DNA of 19,708 bases from an uncultured Collinsella sp. (GTDB lineage: Bacteria; Actinomycetota; Coriobacteriia; Coriobacteriales; Coriobacteriaceae). A program made the translations under genes and the position numbers. This document shows positions 15,196-19,708 of the stretch, in pieces. Where the stretch lies: contig CAUGNZ010000034.1 of NCBI GenBank assembly GCA_959601045.1, positions 1-19,708 of the forward strand. Reading direction: 5' to 3'. Each line of letters begins with the position of its first letter. Position 1 is the first letter of the stretch. The notes under the pieces are model-generated. The model did no database searches and was not told the DNA's origin. It saw only the letters and a program-made list of their open reading frames with translations.

Positions 15196-15204
15196 TGCTA
15201 CAAT
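15196..15204 (+). promoter_or_regulatory. Putative LacI-gene promoter (extended -10)
   Basis: TGC followed by TACAAT (15199-15204), an extended -10 that can work without a -35. The start would be near 15211, giving a leader of about 29 nt. Confidence 0.5.
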
Positions 15205-15239
15205 CTGCCTTGTACTTGAAACGCATCAAAGGGGCCGCT

Positions 15240-16379
15240 ATGGCAAAGGTAAAAATCAGCGACGTCGCGCGCGAGGCCGGGGTTTCGCTGGGCACGGTTT
15301 CCAACGCGCTCAACCACCCCGAAAAGCTGCGCCCCGAGACCCTCAAGCTCATCAACGAGACCATCAATCGCTTGGGCTACCTGCCCAACCAAAGCGCTCG
15401 TCAGCTCGCGGGCGGCGCCACCAAGTCCTTTGGCCTGGTGCTCCCCCGTCTCGATCACGGCTTTTCGCTCCAAATCGCCAGCGGCGCCCACAACGAGGCC
15501 CGCAAGCACGGCTACGATCTGCTCATCGCCAATGCCGATAACGACGATATTCTCGAGGATCATTACCTGCGCTACTTTATGGGCACGCAGATGTCCGGCG
15601 TCATGGTTCAGCCCATGGCATCCCCCGACTGGCACCCGGCCATGACTAAAATGCCCGTGCCGATTGTCCATCTGGACGTCCATTGTTCAGAACCCGGTTA
15701 CTACGTGGCCGCCGACAACGAGGCACAGGGGCGCATTATCGCCGAGCTCGCCATCGCCCGCGGCGCACGCCATATTGTCGTTGTGGGTCGAGCAGCATTC
15801 ATGCAGCTCACTCTGCGCGTCCTTGGCATCCACAAGGCACTTGCTCTGCATCCCGATATCAAAATTGAGGTCATCGACGCCGGCGAATGGAATACCGCAG
15901 CCGACGGCTACAGTATCGGTGCCCAGATTGCCGAGCGCCCTGCTGACGAGCGCCCCGATTTTGTCATCGGTCTGACCGACGTATTAGCCTCGGGCGTTAT
16001 CTCGGCGCTGGTCGACAAAGGCATCTCCGTCCCCGAGCAGGTCCGCGTGGCCGGCTGCGACGGCAACCCCCTAGCATGGAGCGGGTCGGTTCCCCTTACC
16101 ACCGTGGCGCCGCCGGGCTACGAAATTGGCCGCAAGGGCGTTCAATTGCTCATGGAGCAAATCGAGGATAAACCTGCCGCCAAGACCAAACGAGTCCGCA
16201 TCGGCTCCGCCGCGCGCACCGTCACCACGGCCACGGCCACGGCCACCGAGGACATTAACCGTCAGGAGCTCGTACGCCCCTTCTTGCTCGAGCGTGTGAG
16301 CACCCAAAAGGCCGAGCAGCACCCGACGGGCCCATCCGCGGCCCCAATAACCGACATCAACCTGGGCGCCTACCTGTAA
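15240..16379 (+). CDS. LacI-family transcriptional regulator
   Basis: A 379-aa repressor-type protein. The helix-turn-helix is at residues 6-25 (ISDVAREAGVSLGTVSNALN), with hinge NQSARQLAGG (50-59), then a periplasmic-binding-protein-like sensor domain to about residue 325 (GLVLPRLDHGF, QMSGVMVQP, DVLASGVISALVDKGISVPEQVRVAGCDGNP, LTTVAPPGYEIGRKGVQLLMEQI). It probably senses a sugar or sugar phosphate; no uptake genes are adjacent, so the ligand is unknown. The family usually ends near 330-345 residues. Here a Thr/Ala-rich and then Pro-rich tail of about 40 residues is added, containing an in-frame hexamer repeat. The ATG at 15240 has GGGG upstream and starts the conserved domain. Divergent glmS is a possible target. 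Confidence 0.93.
   Translation: MAKVKISDVAREAGVSLGTVSNALNHPEKLRPETLKLINETINRLGYLPNQSARQLAGGATKSFGLVLPRLDHGFSLQIASGAHNEARKHGYDLLIANADNDDILEDHYLRYFMGTQMSGVMVQPMASPDWHPAMTKMPVPIVHLDVHCSEPGYYVAADNEAQGRIIAELAIARGARHIVVVGRAAFMQLTLRVLGIHKALALHPDIKIEVIDAGEWNTAADGYSIGAQIAERPADERPDFVIGLTDVLASGVISALVDKGISVPEQVRVAGCDGNPLAWSGSVPLTTVAPPGYEIGRKGVQLLMEQIEDKPAAKTKRVRIGSAARTVTTATATATEDINRQELVRPFLLERVSTQKAEQHPTGPSAAPITDINLGAYL
16225..16248 (+). repeat. Hexanucleotide tandem repeat in the LacI gene
   Basis: Three exact copies of CCACGG and one changed copy (CCACCG), encoding an alternating Thr-Ala run. Copy-number change would lengthen or shorten the protein tail by two residues without a frameshift. Confidence 0.7.
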
Positions 16380-16383
16380 CAAA

Positions 16384-16421
16384 AAAACGCCGCAACGGGA
16401 ACAGTCCCGCTGCGGCGTTTT
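16384..16421. terminator. Intrinsic terminator after the LacI gene
   Basis: AAAACGCCGCA (16384-16394) / TGCGGCGTTTT (16411-16421), with inner CGGGA/TCCCG. An A run precedes and a T run follows, so it works in both directions. It starts four bases after the stop codon. Confidence 0.9.
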
Positions 16422-16593
16422 GCTGGCCCCATGTTCCCTCCCCGTTTAGCCGGATCTGCGGCTACGGATATTTATGGAATGTAATCCATTTTTCATTAAC
16501 TTTTTTGTTAAAATAGACTCAATTCCATATTTTTAGATATTTCCTATAAGTATTGATTTTGCTCCAGTTTTTTCTCGCCAAGAAAGGGGTTTC
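16422..16593 (+). promoter_or_regulatory. AT-rich control region of the AAA+ ATPase gene
   Basis: From about 16470 the sequence is markedly AT-rich compared with the rest of the window. A plausible promoter is TTGTTA (16505-16510), 17 bp, TATTTT (16528-16533); TATAAG at 16545-16550 is an alternative -10. The ribosome site AAAGGGG is at 16583-16589. The composition break fits foreign origin of this gene. Confidence 0.45.
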
Positions 16594-17799
16594 ATGAATC
16601 TGATTGATCGCAAACAGTACCTCGACTGGCTCATTTCGTGGAAAGACTCGCACGTCATCAAGGTCGTTTCGGGCGTGCGAAGGTCCGGCAAATCAAAGCT
16701 ATTCGAAATCTACCGTAGCTACCTGCGCGATCATGGAATCACAGGCGACCAGGTTATATCCCTCAACTTTGAAGACCTGGAGTTCGAGTCGCTTACGTCG
16801 TATAGAGCACTCTACGACTACATTTCCGCCAGACTCGTCCCCGATAAGATGAACTACGTTTTTCTGGACGAGATACAGCACGTCGAGCATTTCGAAAAAG
16901 CCGTCGACAGTCTTTTTATCAAGGACAATGTCGACCTCTACATAACCGGTTCCAACGCTTATCTGCTCTCGAGCGAGCTGGCAACTTTGCTCTCCGGCCG
17001 CTACGTAGAGCTCAAGATGCTGCCCCTATCCTTTAAAGAGTTTTGCTCGGCAAAAACCAATGATGGAAAGGTTCCCGCGCAGTTGTTTGACGAGTACATC
17101 ACCCGGGGCTCTTTTCCTTTTATCGCCGAGACGGGTATTCAGGGACCCCAGGCGCGCGATTATCTTATGAGCCTCTACGATACCATCGTCATACGCGACG
17201 TTATCGAACGCCTGAAGGTCTCGGACGTCCCGACCCTGCGCGATATCACCAAGTTCCTACTCCATAGCATTGGAAACCGGATCTCGATTAAAAAAATCTC
17301 CGACACGCTCTCGTCCAACGGCAACAAAACCGACCAGAAAACCGTAGCCAAGTACCTCAAAGGCTTAACAGACAGCCTTGTGTTGTACTTTGCTCCGCGC
17401 TATAACGTACGCGGTCGGCACCTTCTTTCAACAAACGGCAAATACTACGCCGTTGACCTTGGACTTAGAGGCGCTCTCGTCAAAACCCAAAGCAGCGATA
17501 TCGGCCATATCCTCGAAAATGTTGTTTATCTCGAGCTCCTACGCCGTGGATACGACGTCTACGTGGGCGATATCGACGGCGGGGAAATCGATTTTGTTGC
17601 CCTAAAGTCAGACGAGACAGCCTATTTTCAGGTTTCAGCCACAACGCTCGACGAAACTACCCTCAATCGAGAGTTGGCCCCCTTTAAGAAAGTCCGAGAC
17701 AACTACCCCAAGACGCTTCTTACGCTCGACACGCTGTTTGCGGACGCGAACTACGAAGGAGTCCGCAAGCGCAACGTGATCGACTGGCTCCTGGAGTAA
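16594..17799 (+). CDS. AAA+ ATPase with DUF4143 domain
   Basis: A 401-aa protein of the widespread AAA_14-DUF4143 family, common as single, patchily distributed genes in gut bacteria and archaea; its biological role is not established. Motifs: Walker A GVRRSGKS (27-34), Walker B YVFLDEIQ (88-95), sensor ITGSN (117-121), possible arginine finger in LLSGRY (R136). A winged-helix-like segment follows (about 213-262). The C-terminal part looks like a PD-(D/E)xK nuclease fold: E308 in LENVVYLEL, D333 in GGEIDFVA and Q347 in FQVS; the usual lysine is replaced by Ser or absent, so activity is doubtful. Start ATG at 16594 with AAAGGGG at four bases. Codon use includes more A/T-ending codons (ata, aaa, aga, tta) than neighbours, and the leader is AT-rich, both pointing to horizontal transfer. 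It stands alone. Confidence 0.93.
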   Translation: MNLIDRKQYLDWLISWKDSHVIKVVSGVRRSGKSKLFEIYRSYLRDHGITGDQVISLNFEDLEFESLTSYRALYDYISARLVPDKMNYVFLDEIQHVEHFEKAVDSLFIKDNVDLYITGSNAYLLSSELATLLSGRYVELKMLPLSFKEFCSAKTNDGKVPAQLFDEYITRGSFPFIAETGIQGPQARDYLMSLYDTIVIRDVIERLKVSDVPTLRDITKFLLHSIGNRISIKKISDTLSSNGNKTDQKTVAKYLKGLTDSLVLYFAPRYNVRGRHLLSTNGKYYAVDLGLRGALVKTQSSDIGHILENVVYLELLRRGYDVYVGDIDGGEIDFVALKSDETAYFQVSATTLDETTLNRELAPFKKVRDNYPKTLLTLDTLFADANYEGVRKRNVIDWLLE

Positions 17800-17866
17800 C
17801 TTGTAGCGTCATAACCCTCCGCCAGCTCCTTACCAAGGCCGCAGCCCCAGTCGCTTAAAGCACAAT

Positions 17867-17913
17867 GCCCCTCTTATCGGCCAAAACAGCAATCTTGGCG
17901 TGATAAGAGGGGC
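17867..17913. terminator. Long hairpin between convergent ATPase and HAD genes
   Basis: Perfect 12-bp stem GCCCCTCTTATC (17867-17878) / GATAAGAGGGGC (17902-17913), extended inside by GCCAA/TTGGC. A second small hairpin GCTGAC/GTCAGC follows at 17912-17926. No clear U-tract, but the place between two gene ends suggests termination. Confidence 0.5.
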
Positions 17914-18000
17914 TGACTGCGTCAGCGCCTCCACGCAGGCGCCGTTGCCGTCACCGTCCCGCGGGATCGGGCGCGGGGCATGGCGACTCGCGTGCGAACG

Positions 18001-18651
18001 CTAACACACGGCCTTGACCGCGGCCGGCAGATCGAACAGCGTATCGAGTACAGTCTCGCAGCCATCCACCACGTCCTGCGGCAGCGGCACGATATCGGGA
18101 ACGGCAAAGACGTGGCAGCCGGCCGTGATGCCCGAGACGCAGCCGTTGCGGGAATCCTCGACCACGGCGCACTCCTCGGGAGCAAAGCCCGCGCGCTCGC
18201 AGGCGAGCAGGTACATCTCAGGGTCGGGCTTGCCGTGTACGACGTCCTCGCCGCAGGTCACCGTCTCAAACTTGTCAAAGAGGCCGACCGTCTTAAGGTT
18301 GCGCTCGGCGGTAACGTGGCGCGACGACGTCGCGAGGCCCACGTGATAGCCCGCAGCCAGCAGCTCGTCGAGGCACTCGGCGGCACCGTCCTTAAGCTCC
18401 AGATCGGTCTTGACCATCTCGTCGCGAATCTCCCTATGGCGACGATAGATTGCCTCAGCGGTTTCGCTGCTGTCGTAATGCTCATCAAGAATGCCCATGA
18501 CATCGGGCAGCGTACGACCGATAAACTGATGGATCAGCGCATCATCAATCGCGAATCCCAGCTCGGCCGCGCCCGCCTTCCACGCCTTGATACCCAAACG
18601 CTCGGTATCGACCAGCGTTCCGTCCATATCAAAAATAACAGCCTTGATCAT
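18001..18651 (-). CDS. HAD-family phosphatase (beta-phosphoglucomutase-like subgroup)
   Basis: A 216-aa hydrolase. Motif I is FDMDGTLVDTE (7-17) with nucleophile D8 and acid/base D10; motif II is LATSS (106-110); motif III is HGKPDPEMY (139-147) with K141; motif IV is VVEDSRNGC (163-171) with E165-D166. The helical cap at about 16-80 is the type seen in sugar-phosphate phosphatases and beta-phosphoglucomutases; substrate cannot be told from sequence. The ATG at 18651 has GGGGGA at six bases and begins directly before motif I; the frame runs 29 codons further upstream without support. It is divergent from larE over 173 bp. Confidence 0.93.
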   Translation of the reverse strand: MIKAVIFDMDGTLVDTERLGIKAWKAGAAELGFAIDDALIHQFIGRTLPDVMGILDEHYDSSETAEAIYRRHREIRDEMVKTDLELKDGAAECLDELLAAGYHVGLATSSRHVTAERNLKTVGLFDKFETVTCGEDVVHGKPDPEMYLLACERAGFAPEECAVVEDSRNGCVSGITAGCHVFAVPDIVPLPQDVVDGCETVLDTLFDLPAAVKAVC

Positions 18652-18824
18652 ATCGGTCCCCCATTGCTTCGCGCTGCTGTACTCCCGCAACTTTACCGCA
18701 CCTGTAAACTTGTATATAACGTATATAGCATATTGCACTTTCGTTACATAGATAGAAGTCTTATGACAAGCGGCTCGGTAGGATTATAGTTTTCGACCGA
18801 GTACTCAACGGCAAGGATCGATTC
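18652..18824. promoter_or_regulatory. Divergent HAD/larE control region
   Basis: For larE, TATAGT (18785-18790) is a likely -10, with weak TTATGA (18761-18766) 18 bp upstream. The -10 is enclosed by an inverted repeat CTCGGT (18774-18779) / ACCGAG (18796-18801), a candidate operator. Further left, around 18713-18728, is the A/T dyad TATATAACGTATATA, which may contain the HAD promoter (TATACA on the minus strand). Confidence 0.4.
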
Positions 18825-19703
18825 ATGCTTTCAGACACCACCGCACCTGCAGAGGGGCTTCAGGACAAACTCACAGCGCTCGAGCAGCTGCTTTTGGCAT
18901 ACGGACGCGTCGCCATCGGCTTTTCCGGTGGCGTCGACAGCAGCTTTTTGGCCGCAGTCTGCGCCCGCATCATGCCCGCCAGCACGCTTCTCGTTCACCT
19001 CACCACGCCGCTCATCGGCACGCCCGAGCAGGCTTCGTTTGAGCGGGCGGTTGACGGGCAGGCCGATGAGGGGCCGCATTTCAAGCTCCCCGTGCTCAAT
19101 CTTTCGGTCGATCAGCTGCGGCTCCCCCAAGTAGCCTGCAACGATGCCGACCGCTGCTACCACTGCAAGCGCGCCGGCTTTACCGCCATCGTCAACCACG
19201 CCAAGTCGCTGGGCTTTCCCACCGTCATCGACGGCAGCAACGCAAGCGACCGCGGCGACTACCGCCCCGGCATGCGCGCCGCCCAGGAGCTCGGCGTGCG
19301 CTCGCCCCTCATGGAGGTCGGCTTTACCAAGGACGAAGAGCGCGAGCTGCTGCGCGCCTGGGGCTATCCCGTTTGGAACCTGCCAGCGGGAGCATGTCTT
19401 GCCACCCGCGTCCCCACTGGCGAGGAGCTTACGCGCGAGAAGGTCGATTTAATCCGCGCCTGTGAGGACTACCTGCACGACCTTGGCCTGGACCAGGTCC
19501 GCGCACGTCTCGTCGGCGGCTGCATGCATATCGAGGCCGCGCCGGCAGACGTTGCCAAGATTGCCGCCCTCGGCGGTACCGCCGTTGACGACAAGGGCAA
19601 GACCCCGCTGCCCGCCGCCATCGAGTCCGCGCTGCGCGACCTGGGCTGCGGCCATATCTCCCCCGAGGTCACCCCCTACATCCACGGCAACATGAATCAA
19701 TAG
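18825..19703 (+). CDS. larE: LarE-type ATP-dependent sulfur transferase (nickel-pincer cofactor synthesis)
   Basis: A 292-aa PP-loop enzyme. LarE adenylates and thiolates pyridinium-3,5-dicarboxylate mononucleotide to build the nickel-pincer cofactor of lactate racemase LarA and related enzymes. The PP-loop is SGGVDSS (34-40). Three conserved-looking cysteines are C111 and C114 in RCYHCK and C191 in PAGACLATRVP. In LarE proteins the C-terminal one is the sacrificial sulfur donor in some species, while forms with three cysteines hold a [4Fe-4S] cluster that carries the sulfur; the pattern here suggests the cluster form (inference). Length is normal and the gene is complete, ending TAG at 19701-19703. 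Start ATG at 18825 after AAGGAT. larB, larC and larA are not in the window but could lie just to the right. Confidence 0.93.
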   Translation: MLSDTTAPAEGLQDKLTALEQLLLAYGRVAIGFSGGVDSSFLAAVCARIMPASTLLVHLTTPLIGTPEQASFERAVDGQADEGPHFKLPVLNLSVDQLRLPQVACNDADRCYHCKRAGFTAIVNHAKSLGFPTVIDGSNASDRGDYRPGMRAAQELGVRSPLMEVGFTKDEERELLRAWGYPVWNLPAGACLATRVPTGEELTREKVDLIRACEDYLHDLGLDQVRARLVGGCMHIEAAPADVAKIAALGGTAVDDKGKTPLPAAIESALRDLGCGHISPEVTPYIHGNMNQ

Positions 19704-19708
19704 CGCAT

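Noticed and set aside
16594..17799. Toxin-antitoxin or multi-gene defence island around the AAA+/DUF4143 gene
   Set aside because: The gene is alone, with a terminator before it and a convergent HAD gene after it; no partner gene is present.

Overview
The window is a chromosomal stretch of a high-GC bacterium. The codon use (strong GC/GCC bias), weak -35 boxes with TACAAT-type -10 boxes, and the mix of genes fit a gut actinobacterium of the class Coriobacteriia, most like Collinsella. That assignment is inference from style and family recognition, not a database result. Seventeen protein genes are supported. No rRNA, tRNA, CRISPR array, transposase or phage gene was seen.

Layout. Positions 1-275 hold no gene but are full of hairpins, ending in a ~125-bp nested palindrome behind ilvE. 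Next come ilvE (branched-chain aminotransferase, -), a DedA-family membrane protein (-) and, divergently, cysE (serine O-acetyltransferase, +). A three-gene minus-strand operon follows: a MarR-type regulator and the two halves of a heterodimeric ABC exporter. Two identical 18-bp palindromic sites lie in the operon's promoter and look like the MarR autoregulatory operator. Then come a 96-aa unknown protein (-), a small nitroreductase (+), a 191-aa single-pass membrane protein of unknown function (-), a Fis-type enhancer-binding-protein relative whose ATPase domain looks dead (-), a YeiH/UPF0324 membrane transporter (-) and a divergent GntR/FCD regulator (+).

The last third holds glmS (glucosamine-6-phosphate synthase, -), a divergent LacI-family regulator (+), an AAA+/DUF4143 ATPase (+) with lower-GC character and an AT-rich leader, a HAD phosphatase (-) and a divergent larE (+), the sulfur-insertion enzyme of the nickel-pincer cofactor pathway.

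How the genes relate. MarR plus two ABC genes is a classic self-regulated export operon. ilvE, cysE and glmS are housekeeping metabolism. Divergent pairs dedA/cysE, yeiH/gntR, glmS/lacI and HAD/larE share control regions with palindromes that may be operators. No complete novel multi-gene defence or mobile system was recognised. The most interesting signals are (1) a family of hairpin repeats with variable stems and a GGGACAG/CTGTCCC-like loop, two copies of which bracket glmS in inverted orientation, (2) the degenerate enhancer-binding protein with overlapping, mutually exclusive hairpins upstream of it, (3) the double MarR operator, (4) a 24-bp dyad upstream of glmS, and (5) the nested palindrome and hairpin series at the left end.
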